64,000 nt of DNA from Nemopilema nomurai. Taxonomy: Eukaryota; Cnidaria; Scyphozoa; Rhizostomeae; Rhizostomatidae. The translations under genes were made by a program, and so were the position numbers. The stretch lies in the NCBI GenBank assembly GCA_003864495.1, contig ML133365.1, forward strand, positions 975,344 through 1,039,343. The letters are read 5' to 3'. The notes beneath the pieces were generated by a model that did not search any database, had not been told where the DNA came from, and saw only the letters and a list, made by a program, of their open reading frames with translations. This document shows positions 24,190-35,697 of this stretch, in pieces. Positions within the stretch are counted from its first letter, which is position 1; the number at the start of each line of letters is the position of its first letter.

Positions 24190-27100
24190 GTTATTTAATT
24201 TAGTCATTTTTTTAAAAAATGTTTCCATGGAAGTTCTGTGTTATTTTCAGAAACTTTTTTAATTGCACAAATGTATAGCAGATTTTGATGTTCAACGTCA
24301 ATACAATCGCGTTTTTAATGAATGCTGTTCATAATTTGATCAACTTGAGATGAAATTCGTGTTCTCTTACACCTAATGAACAAGAATATTGATGGAGCTA
24401 TTTAATTTAATCATTGTTTTGAAAAGCGTTTCCGTTGAAGTTCTGTGTTAGTCTCAGAAAATCTTTTAATTGCACAAATGTATAGCCGTTTAGATCTGTT
24501 GGAGATACTCGGAAAATCTTTGCAGATTTTGATATTCAACGTCAATACAATCACCGTTTTGAAGAAAACTGTTTATAATTTGATAAACTTGAGCTGAAAT
24601 TTGTGTTCTCTTACACCTATTGAAGAGGAATATTGATTGAGTTATTTAATTTAATCATTTTTTTAAAAAATGTTTCCATGGAAGTTCTGTGTTATTTTCA
24701 GAAACTTTTTTAATTGCACAAATGTATAGCCGTTTAGATCTGTTGGAGATACTCGGAAAATCTCGCAGATTTTGATATTCAACGTCAATACAATCACCGT
24801 TTTGAAGAAAACTGTTAATAATTTGATAAACTTGAGATGAAATTCGTGTTCTCTTACATCTATTGAACAGGAATATTGATCGAGTTATTTAATTTAATCA
24901 TTTTTTTTAAAAAATGTTTCCGTTGAAGTTCTGTGTTATTTTCAGAAACTTTTTTAATTGCACAAATGTATAGCCGCTTCGATCTGTTGAAGATAATCGG
25001 AAAAACTCTGCAGATTTTGATATTCAACGTCAATACAATCGCGTTTTTAATGAATATTGTTCATAATTTTGATCAACTTGAGCTGAAATTTGTGTTCTTT
25101 TACACCTAATGAACCAGAATATTGATCAAGTTATTTAATTAAAATGTTCTTGCTTTTGAAAAAATTTCCCGTTGAGGCTTTGTGTTACTCTAAAAAACCT
25201 AGAGTTGCACAAATGTATAGCGCGTTGGATCTGTTGTAAGAAAATGAAGCTATTGCAATTGAAAAGACATCAAGTATCGAACTTCTTCCTGTGTAATTGT
25301 ATTCAATTAAAGATGCAAAAGTTTACGTTCCATATCAAAAAGAGTTTGGGAGAAAACTTAAACGTACAAAGTGTTTAAAATTTGAGATAATCGGAAAATC
25401 TCTGCAGATTTTGATATTCAACGTCAATACAATCACTGTTTTGAAAGAAAACTGTTCATAATTGATAAACTTGAGATGAAATTCGTGTTCTCTTTACACC
25501 TATTGAAGAGGAATATTGATCGAGTTATTTAATTTAGTCATTTTTTAAAAAATGTTTCCATGGAAGTTCTGTGTTATTTTCAGAAACTTTTTTAATTGCA
25601 CAAATGTATAGCAGATTTTGATGTTCAACGTCAATACAATCGCGTTTTTAATGAATGCTGTTCATAATTTGATCAACTTGAGATGAAATTCGTGTTCTCT
25701 TACACCTAATGAACAAGAATATTGATGGAGCTATTTAATTTAATCATTGTTTTGAAAAGCGTTTCCGTTGAAGTTCTGTGTTAGTCTCAGAAAATCTTTT
25801 AATTGCACAAATGTATAGCCGTTTAGATCTGTTGGAGATACTCGGAAAATCTTTGCAGATTTTGATATTCAACGTCAATACAATCACCGTTTTTGAAGAA
25901 AACTGTTTATAATTTGATAAACTTGAGCTGAAATTTGTGTTCTCTTACACCTATTGAAGAGGAATATTGATGAGTTATTTAATTTAATCATTTTTTAAAA
26001 AATGTTTCCATGGAAGTTCTGTGTTATTTTCAGAAACTTTTTTAATTGCACAAATGTATAGCCGTTTAGAATCTGTTGGAGATACTCGGAAAATCTCTGC
26101 AGATTTTGATATTCAACGTCAATACAATCACCGTTTGAAGAAACTGTTAATAATTTGATAAACTTGAGATGAAATTCGTGTTCTCTTAAATCTATTGAAC
26201 AGGAAATATTGATCGAGTTATTTAATTTTAATCATTTTTTTTAAAAATGTTTCCGTTGAAGTTCTGTGTTATTTTCAGAAACTTTTTAATTGCACAAATG
26301 TATAGCCGCTTCGATCTGTTGAAGATAATCGGAAAACTCTGCAGATTTTGATATTCAACGTCAATACAATCGCGTTTTTAATGAATATTGTTCATAATTT
26401 GATCAACTTGAGCAAATTTGTGTTCTTTTACACCTAATGAACCAGAATATTGATCAAGTTATTTAATTAAAATGTTCTTGCTTTTGAAAAAATTTCCCGT
26501 TGAGGCTTTGTGTTACTCTAAAAAACCCTAGAGTTGCACAAATGTATAGCGCGTTGGATCTGTTGTAAGAAAATGAAGCTATTTGCAATTGAAAGACATC
26601 AAGTATCGAACTTCTTCCTGTGTAATTGTATTCAATTAAAGATTGCAAAAACTTTACGTTCCATATCAAAAAAGAGTTTGGGAGAAAAACTTAAACGTAC
26701 AAAGTGTTTAAAATTTGAGATAATCGGAAAATCTCTGCAGATTTTGATATTCAACGTCAATACAATCACTGTTTGAAGAAAACTGTTCATAATTTGATAA
26801 ACTTGAGATGAAATTCGTGTTCTCTTACACCTATTGAAGAGGAATATTGATCGAGTTATTTAATTTAGTCATTTTTTTTAAAAAATGTTTCCATGGAAGT
26901 TCTGTTTATTTTCAGAAACTTTTTAATTGCACAAATTATAGCAGATTTTGATGTTCAACGTCAATACAATCGCGTTTTTAATGATGCTGTTCATAATTTG
27001 ATCAACTTGAGATGAAATTCGTGTTCTCTTACACCTAATGAACAAGAATATTGATGGAGCTATTTAATTTAATCATTGTTTTGAAAAGCGTTTCCGTTGA

Positions 27101-28179
27101 AGTTCTGTGTTAGTCTCAGAAAATCTTTTAATTGCACAAATGTATAGCCGTTTAGATCTGTTGGAGATACTCGGAAAATCTTTGCAGATTTTGATATTCA
27201 ACGTCAATACAATCACCGTTTTGAAGAAACTGTTAATTTTGATAACTTGAGCTGAAATTTGTGTCTCTTACACCTATTGAAGAGGAATATTGATTGAGTT
27301 ATTTAATTTAATCATTTTTTTAAAAAATGTTTCCATGGAAGTTCTGTGTTATTTTCAGAAACTTTTTTAATTGCACAAATGTATAGCCGTTTAGATCTGT
27401 TGGAGATACTCGGAAAATCTCTGCAGATTTTGATATCAACGTCAATACAATCACCGTTTTGAAGAAAACTGTTAATAATTGATAAACTTGAGATGAAATT
27501 CGTGTTCTCTTACATCTATTGAACAGGAATATTGATCGAGTTATTTAATTTAATCATTTTTTTTAAAAATGTTTCCGTTGAAGTTCTGTGTTATTTTCAG
27601 AAACTTTTTTAATTGCACAAATGTATAGCCGCTTCGATATGTTGAAGATAATCGGAAAAACTCTGCAGATTTTTGATATTCAACGTCAATACAATCGCGT
27701 TTTTAATGAATATTGTTCATAATTTGATCAACTTGAGCTGAAATTTGTGTTCTTTTACACCTAATGAACCAGAATATTGATCAAGTTATTTAATTAAAAT
27801 GTTCTTGCTTTTGAAAAAATTTCCCGTTGAGGCTTTGTGTTACTCTAAAAAACCCTAGAGTTGCACAAATGTATAGCGCGTTGGATCTGTTGTAAGAAAA
27901 TGAAGCTATTGCAATTGAAAGACATCAAGTATCGAACTTCTTCCTGTGTAATTGTATTCAATTAAAGATGCAAAAAGTTTACGTTCCATATCAAAAAGAG
28001 TTTGGGAGAAAAACTTAAACGTACAAAGTGTTTAAAATTTGAGATAATCGGAAAATCTCTGCAGATTTTGATATTCAACGTCAATACAATCACTGTTTTG
28101 AAGAAAACTGTTCATAATTTGATAAACTTGAGATGAAATTCGTGTTCTCTTACACCTATTGAAGAGGAATATTGATCGA
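24190..28179 (+). repeat. Satellite B alpha: three consecutive five-module blocks
   Basis: Three tandem S'-S-S-S-L blocks starting at 24190, 25524 and 26855, each about 1.33 kb. They form a regular higher-order array inside the mixed region. The second and third copies have a high density of one-base insertions and deletions. Confidence 0.88.
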
Positions 28180-29361
28180 GTTATTTAATTTAGTCATTTT
28201 TTTAAAAAATGTTTCCATGGAAGTTCTGTGTTATTTTCAGAAACTTTTTTAATTGCACAAATGTATAGCAGATTTTGATGTTCAACGTCAATACAATTGC
28301 GTTTTTAATGAATGCTGTTCATAATTTGATCAACTTGAGATGAAATTCGTGTTCTCTTACACCTAATGAACAAGAATATTGATGGAGCTATTTAATTTAA
28401 TCATTGTTTTGAAAAGCGTTTCCGTTGAAGTTCTGTGTTAGTCTCAGAAAATCTTTTAATTGCACAAATGTATAGCCGTTTAGATCTGTTGGAGATACTC
28501 GGAAAATCTTTGCAGATTTTGATATTCAACGTCAATACAATCACCGTTTTGAAGAAAACTATTAATTATTTGATAAACTTGAGATGAAATTCGTGTTCTC
28601 TTACACCTATTGAACAGGAATATTGATCGAGTTATTTAATTTAATCGTTTTTTAAAAAATGTTTCCATGGAAGTTCTGTGTTATTTTCAGAAACTTTTTT
28701 AATTGCACAAATGTATAGCCGTTTAGATCTGTTGGAGATACTCGGAAAATCTCTGCAGATTTTGATGTTCAACGTCAATACAATCGCGTTTTTAATGAAT
28801 GCTGTTCATAATTTGATCAACTTGAGATGAAATTCGTGTTCTCTTACACCTAATGAACAAGAATATTGATGGAGCTATTTAATTTAATCATTGTTTTGAA
28901 AAGCGTTTCCGTTGAAGTGCTGTGTTAGTCTCAGAAAATCTTTTAATTGCACAAATGTATAGCCGTTTAGATCTGTTGGAGATACTCGGAAAATCTTTGC
29001 AGATTTTGATATTCAACGTCAATACAATTACCGTTTTGAAGAAAACTGTAAATAATTTGATAAACTTGAGATGAAATTCGTGTTCTCTTACACCTATTGA
29101 AGAGGAATATTGATCGAGTTAGTTAATTTAATCATTTTTTTTAAAAATGTTTCCATGGAAGTTCTGTGTTATCTTCAGAAACTTTTTTAATTGCACAAAT
29201 GTATAGCCGCTTCGATCTGTTGAAGATAATCGGAAAAACTCTGCAGATTTTGATATTCAACGTCAATACAATCGCGTTTTTAATGAATGCTGTTCATAAT
29301 TTGATCAACTTGAGCTGAAATTTGTGTTCTTTTACACCTAACGAACAAGAGCATTGATCGA
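28180..29361 (+). repeat. Satellite B alpha: last block, running into beta
   Basis: Order S'-S-S-S-S with boundaries at 28387, 28631, 28874 and 29118. The first four modules match the start of the ten-module block. The fifth changes within the unit from alpha to beta sequence at about 29310-29340 (GAGCTGAAATTTGTG, CTAACGAAC). The next L (29362) is fully beta type. Confidence 0.85.
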
Positions 29362-31029
29362 GTTATTTAATTAAATCATTCTTGTTTTTGAAAAAATTTC
29401 GCGTTGTGGCTTTGTGTTACTCTAAAACACCTTAGAGTTGCACAAATGTATAGCCAGTTGGATCTGTTGTAAGAAAATGAAGCTTTTGCAATTGAAAAAC
29501 ATCAAGTATCGAGATTTTTCCTGTGTAATTAAATTCAATTAAAGTTGCAAATCGTTTGAGTTACATATCTAAAGGAGTTTTGGAGAAAAACTCTATCGTA
29601 CAAACTGTATAAAATTTGAGATAATCGGAAAATCTCTGCAGATTTTGATATTCAACGTCAATACAATCACCAATTTAAAGAAAACTGTTGATAATTTGAT
29701 AAACTTGAGATAAAATTCATGTTTTTTTACACCTATTGAACAGGAATATTGATCGAGTTATTTAATTTAATCATTTTTTGAAAAATGTTTCCGTTGAAGT
29801 TTTGTGTTAGTCTCAGAAAACTTTCTAATTGCACAAATTTATAGCCGCTTCGATGTGTTGAAGATACTCGGAAAATCTCTGCAGATTTTGATATTCAACG
29901 TCAATACAATCTCGTTTTTAACGAACACTGTTCATAATTTGATCAACTTGAGCTGAAATTTGTTTTCTTTTACACATAACGAACAAGAATATTGATCGAG
30001 TTATTTACTTAAATCATTTTTGTTTTTGAAAAAATTTCGAGTTGTGGCTTTGTGTTACTCTAAAAAACCTTAGAGTTGCACAAATGTATAGCCAGTTGGA
30101 TCTGTTGTAAGAAAATGAAGCTTTTGCAATGAAAAACATCAAGTATCGAGCTTCTGCCTGTGTAATTAAATTCAATTAAAGTTGCAAATCGTTTGAGTTA
30201 CATATCTAAAGGAGTTTTGGAGAAAAACTCTATCGTACAAAGTGTAAAAAATTTAAGATAATCGGAAAATCTCTGCAGATTTTGATATTCAACGTCAATA
30301 CAATCTCGTTTTTAACGAACACTGTTGATAATTTGATCAACTTGAGCTGAAATTTGTTTTCTTTTACACCTAACGAACAAGAACATTGATCGAGTTATTT
30401 ACTTAAATCATTCTTGTTTTTGAAAAAATTTCGCGTTGTGGCTTTGTGTTACTCTAAAAAACCTTAGAGTTGCACAAATGTATAGCCAGTTGGATCTGTT
30501 GTAAGAAAATGAAGCTTTTGCAATGAAAAACATCAAGTATCGAGCTTCTGCCTGTGTAATTAATTCAATTAAAGTTGCAAACGTTTGAGTTACATATCTA
30601 AAGGAGTTTTGGAGAAAAACTCTATCGTACAAAGTGTAAAAAATTTAAGATAATCGGAAAATCTCTGCAGATTTTGATATTCAACGTCAATACAATCACC
30701 AATTTAAAGAAAACTGTTAATAATTTGATAAACTTGAGATGAAATTCATGTTCTCTTACACCTATTGAACAGGAATATTGATCGAGTTATTCAATTTAAT
30801 CATTGTTTTGAAAAATGTTTCCGTTGAAGTTCTGTGTTAGTCTCAGAAATTTTTTTAATTGCACAAATTTATAGCCGCTTCGATCTGTTGATGATACTCG
30901 GAAAATCTCTGCAGATTTTGATATTCAACGTCAATACAATCGCGTTTTTAATGAACACTGTTCATAATTTGATCAACTTGAGCTGAAATTTGTGTTCTTT
31001 TACACCTAACGAACAAGAACATTGATCGA
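29362..31029 (+). repeat. Satellite B beta: L-S-L-L-S stretch
   Basis: Boundaries at 29362 (L), 29757 (S), 30000 (L), 30394 (L) and 30786 (S). Beta copies carry CACCAATTTAAAGAAAAC after the L core and TTCTTGTTTTTG with TTTCGCGTTGTGGC in L. Two L modules stand next to each other here. The first (30000) ends with the S-type tail TCGTTTTTAACGAAC, the mark of unequal exchange between an L core and an S core. Confidence 0.88.
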
Positions 31030-31761
31030 GTTATTTAATTAAATCATTCTTGTTTTTGAAAAAATTTCGCGTTGTGGCTTTGTGTTACTCTAAAAAACCT
31101 TAGAGTTGCACAAATGTATAGCCAGTTGGATCTGTTGTAAGAAAATGAAGCTCTTGCAATTAAAAAACATCAAGTATCGAGCTTCTGCCTGTGTAATTAT
31201 ATTTAATTAAAGTTGCAAAACGTTTGAGTTACATATCTGAAGGAGTTTTAAAGAAAAACTCTATCGTACAAAGTGTATAAAATTTAAAATAATCGGAAAA
31301 TCTCAACAGATTTTGATATTCAACGTCAATACAATCACCAATTTAAAGAAAACTGTGTTAGTCTCAGAAAACTTTCTAATTGCACAAATGTATAGCCTTC
31401 GATGTGTTGGAGATACTCGGAAAATCTCTGCAGATTTTGATATTCAACGTCAAAACAATCGCGTTTTTAATGAAAACTGTTCATAATTTTATCAACTTGA
31501 GCTGAAATTTGTTTTCTTTTACACCTAACGAACAAGAATATTGATCGAGTTATTTACTTAAATCATTCTTGTTTTGGAAAAAATTTCGCGTTGTGGCTTT
31601 GTGTTACTCTAAAAAACCTTTAGGTTGCACAAATGTATAGCCAGTTGGATCTGTTGTAAGAAAATGAAGCTTTTGCAATTGAAAAACATCAAGTATCGAG
31701 CTTCTGCCTTTGTAATTATATTTAATTAAAGTTGCAAAACGTTTGAGTTACATATCTGAAG

Positions 31762-31780
31762 GAGTTTTAAAGAAAAACTC
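31762..31780. other. Hairpin-capable inverted repeat in L modules (representative copy)
   Basis: Arms GAGTTTT and AAAACTC flank a 4-5 base loop inside the L-specific segment. In beta copies the loop varies (GGAGA, AAAGA, GAAGA, shorter forms) while the arms are mostly kept. In alpha copies the stem is degraded (GAGTTTGGGAGAAAAACTTA). Confidence 0.65.
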
Positions 31781-31815
31781 TATCGTACAAAGTGTATAAA
31801 ATTTAAGATAATCGG

Positions 31816-31833
31816 AAAATCTCTGCAGATTTT
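31816..31833. other. Conserved core dyad of satellite B (representative copy)
   Basis: AAAATCTCTGCAGATTTT, with arms AAAATC and GATTTT around TCTGCA. It lies in the best conserved part of both L and S modules, followed by GATATTCAACGTCAATACAATC. It recurs in nearly every unit from 9.5 to 64 kb. Some alpha S copies have AAAAACTCTGCAG or AAAATCTTTGCAG, and S' modules lack its left arm. A protein-binding role is only a possibility. Confidence 0.7.
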
Positions 31834-34800
31834 GATATTCAACGTCAATACAATCACCAATTTAAAGAAAACTGTGTTAGTCTCAGAAAACTTTCTAATT
31901 GCACAAATGTATAGTCGCTTCGATGTGTTGGAGATACTCGGAAAATCTCTGCAGATTTTGATATTCAACGTCAAAACAATCGCGTTTTTAATGAAAACTG
32001 TTCATAGTTTTATCAACTTGAGCTGAAATTTGTTTTCTTTTACACCTAACGAACAAGAACATTGATCGAGTTATTTACTTAAATCATTCTTGTTTTTAAA
32101 AAATTTCGCGTTGTGGCTTTGTGTTACTCTAAAAAACCTTAGAGTTGCACAAATGTATAGCCAGTTGGATCTGTTGTAAGAAAATGAAGCTTTTGCAATT
32201 GAAAAACATCAAGTATCGAGCTTCTGCCTGTGTAATTATATTTAATTAAAGTTGCAAAACGTTTGAGTTACATATCTGAAGGAGTTTTAAAGAAAAACTC
32301 TATCGTACAAAGTGTATAAAATTTAAAATAATCGGAAAATCTCTGCAGATTTTGATATTCAACGTCAATACAATCACCAATTTAAAGAAAACTGTGTTAG
32401 TCTCAGAAAACTTTCTAATTGCACAAATGTATAGCCGCTTCGATGTGTTGGAGATACTGCAGATTTTGATATTCAACGTCAAAACAATCGCGTTTTTAAT
32501 GAAAACTGTTCATAATTTTATCAACTTGAGCTGAAATTTGTTTTCTTTTACACCTAACGAACAAGAACATTGATCGAGTTATTTACTTAAATCATTCTTG
32601 TTTTTAAAAAAGTTTCGCGTTGTGGCTTTGTGTTACTCTAAAAAACATTAGACTTGCACAAATGTATAGCCAGTTGGATCTGTTGTAAGAAAATGAAGCT
32701 TTTGCAATTAAAAACCTCAAGTATCGAGCTTCTGCCTGTGTAATTATATTTAATTAAAGTTGCAAAACGTTTGAGTTACATATCTGAAGGAGTTTTAAAG
32801 AAAAACTCTATCGTACAAAGTGTATAAAATTTAAGATAATCGGAAAATCTCTGCAGATTTTGATATTCAACGTCAATACAATCACCAATTTAAAGAAAAC
32901 TGTGTTAGTCTCAGAAAACTTTCTAATTGCACAAATGTATAGTCGCTTCGATGTGTTGGAGATACTCGGAAAATCTCTGCAGATTTTGATATTCAACGTC
33001 AAAACAATCGCGTTTTTAATGAAAACTGTTCATAGTTTTATCAACTTGAGCTGAAATTTGTTTTCTTTTACACCTAACGAACAAGAACATTGATCGAGTT
33101 ATTTACTTAAATCATTCTTGTTTTTAAAAAAATTTCGCGTTGTGGCTTTGTTTACTCTAAAAAACATTAGACTTGCACAAATGTATAGCCAGTTGGATCT
33201 GTTGTAAGAAAATGAAGCTTTTGCAATTAAAAACATCAAGTATCGAGCTTCTGCCTGTGTAATTATATTTAATTAAAGTTGCAAAACGTTTGAGTTACAT
33301 ATCTGAAGGAGTTTTAAAGAAAAACTCTATCGTACAAAGTGTATAAAATTTAAGATAATCGGAAAATCTCTGCAGATTTTGATATTCAACGTCAATACAA
33401 TCACCAATTTAAAGAAAACTGTGTTAGTCTCAGAAAACTTTCTAATTGCACAAATGTATAGCCGCTTCGATGTGTTGGAGATACTCGGAAAATCTCTGCA
33501 GATTTTGATATTCAACGTCAAAACAATCGCGTTTTTAATGAAAACTGTTCATAATTTTATCAACTTGAGCTGAAATTTGTTTTCTTTTACACCTAACGAA
33601 CAAGAACATTGATCGAGTTATTTACTTAAATCATTCTTGTTTTTAAAAAAATTTCGCGTTGTGGCTTTGTGTTACTCTAAAAAACATTAGACTTGCACAA
33701 ATGTATAGCCAGTTGGATCTGTTGTAAGAAAATGAAGCTTTTGCAATTAAAAACATCAAGTATCGAGCTTCTGCCTGTGTAATTATATTTAATTAAAGTT
33801 GCAAAACGTTTGAGTTACATATCTGAAGGAGTTTTAAAGAAAAACTCTATCGTACAAAGTGTATAAAATTTAAGATAATCGGAAAATCTCTGCAGATTTT
33901 GATATTCAACGTCAATACAATCACCAATTTAAAGAAAACTGTGTTAGTCTCAGAAAACTTTCTAATTGCACAAATGTATAGCCGCTTCGATGTGTTGGAG
34001 ATACTCGGAAAATCTCTGCAGATTTTGATATTCAACGTCAAAACAATCGCGTTTTTAATGAAACTGTTCATAATTTTATCAACTTGAGCTGAAATTTGTT
34101 TTCTTTTACACCTAACGAACAAGAACATTGATCGAGTTATTTACTTAAATCATTCTTGTTTTTAAAAAAATTTCGCGTTGTGGCTTTGTGTTACTCTAAA
34201 AAACATTAGACTTGCACAAATGTATAGCCAGTTGGATCTGTTGTAAGAAAATGAAGCTCTTACAATTAAAAACATCAAGTATCGAGCTTCTGCCTGTGTA
34301 ATTATATTCAATTAAAGTTGCAAAACGTTTGAGTTACATATCAAAAGGAGTTTTAAAGAAAAACTCTATCGTACAAAGTGTATAAAATTTAAGATAATCG
34401 GAAAATCTCTGCAGATTTTGATATTCAACGTCAATACAATCACCAATTTAAAGAAAACTGTGTTAGTCTCAGAAAACTTTCTAATTGCACAAATGTATAG
34501 CCGCTTCGATGTGTTGGAGATACTCGGAAAATCTCTGCAGATTTTGATATTCAACGTCAAAACAATCGCGTTTTTAATGAAAACTGTTCATAATTTTATC
34601 AACTTGAGCTGAAATTTGTTTTCTTTTACACCTAACGAACAAGAACATTGATCGAGTTATTTACTTAAATCATTCTTGTTTTGGAAAAAATTTCGCGTTG
34701 TGGCTTTGTGTTACTCTAAAAAACCTTAGAGTTGCACAAATGTATAGCCAGTTGGATCTGTTGTAAGAAAATGAAGCTTTTGCAATTAAAAACATCAAGT

Positions 34801-35697
34801 ATCGAGCTTCTGCCTGTGTAATTATATTTAATTAAAGTTGCAAAACGTTTGAGTTACATATCTGAAGGAGTTTTAAAGAAAAACTCTATCGTACAAAGTG
34901 TATAAAATTTAAAATAATCGGAAAATCTCTGCAGATTTTGATATTCAACGTCAATACAATCACCAATTTAAAGAAAACTGTGTTAGTCTCAGAAAACTTT
35001 CTAATTGCACAAATGTATAGCCGCTTCGATGTGTTGGAGATACTCGGAAAATCTCTGCAGATTTTGATATTCAACGTCAAAACAATCGCGTTTTTAATGA
35101 AAACTGTTCATAATTTGATCAACTTGAGCTGAAATTTGTTTTCTTTTACACCTAACGAACAAGAACATTGATCGAGTTATTTACTTAAATCATTCTTGTT
35201 TTTAAAAAAATTTCGCGTTGTGGCTTTGTGTTACTCTAAAAAACATTAGAGACTTGCACAAATGTATAGCCAGTTGGATCTGTTGTAAGAAAATGAAGCT
35301 TTTGCAATTAAAAACATCAAGTATCGAGCTTCTGCCTGTGTAATTATATTTAATTAAAGTTGCAAAACGTTTGAGTTACATATCTGAAGGAGTTTTAAAG
35401 AAAAACTCTATCGTACAAAGTGTATAAAATTTAAAATAATCGGAAAATCTCTGCAGATTTTGATATTCAACGTCAATACAATCACCAATTTAAAGAAAAC
35501 TGTGTTAGTCTCAGAAAACTTTCTAATTGCACAAATGTATAGCCGCTTCGATGTGTTGGAGATACTCGGAAAATCTCTGCAGATTTTGATATTCAACGTC
35601 AAAACAATCGCGTTTTTAATGAAAACTGTTCATAATTTTATCAACTTGAGCTGAAATTTGTTTTCTTTTACACCTAACGAACAAGAACATTGATCGA

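Larger units (their letters stand above)
31030..35697 (+). repeat. Satellite B beta: nine tandem 519-bp Delta units
   Basis: Units start at 31030, 31549, 32070, 32578, 33098, 33617, 34136, 34656 and 35176. Each is an L+S dimer lacking 118 bp, which joins GAAAACTGT of L directly to GTTAGTCTCAG of S. CTGT is present at both ends of the missing segment, so the deletion could have arisen at this 4-bp microhomology. The two conserved cores are only about 126 bp apart in each unit. Copies are nearly identical; the third lacks 12 bp in its second core (CTCGGAAAATCT missing near 32458), which implies recent amplification. The 64-codon open frames on both strands follow from the repeat and are not genes. 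Confidence 0.93.

Noticed and set aside
29820..29880. CENP-B box-like TTCG ... CGG in S units
   Set aside because: The spacing between TTCG and CGG is about 17 bases and the required A is absent, so it does not fit the known box.
31780..35654. Paired 64-codon open frames on both strands in each 519-bp unit
   Set aside because: The same stretch is open on both strands in every copy because the unit is nearly identical. The sequence is low in complexity, with no start context or domain; not coding.
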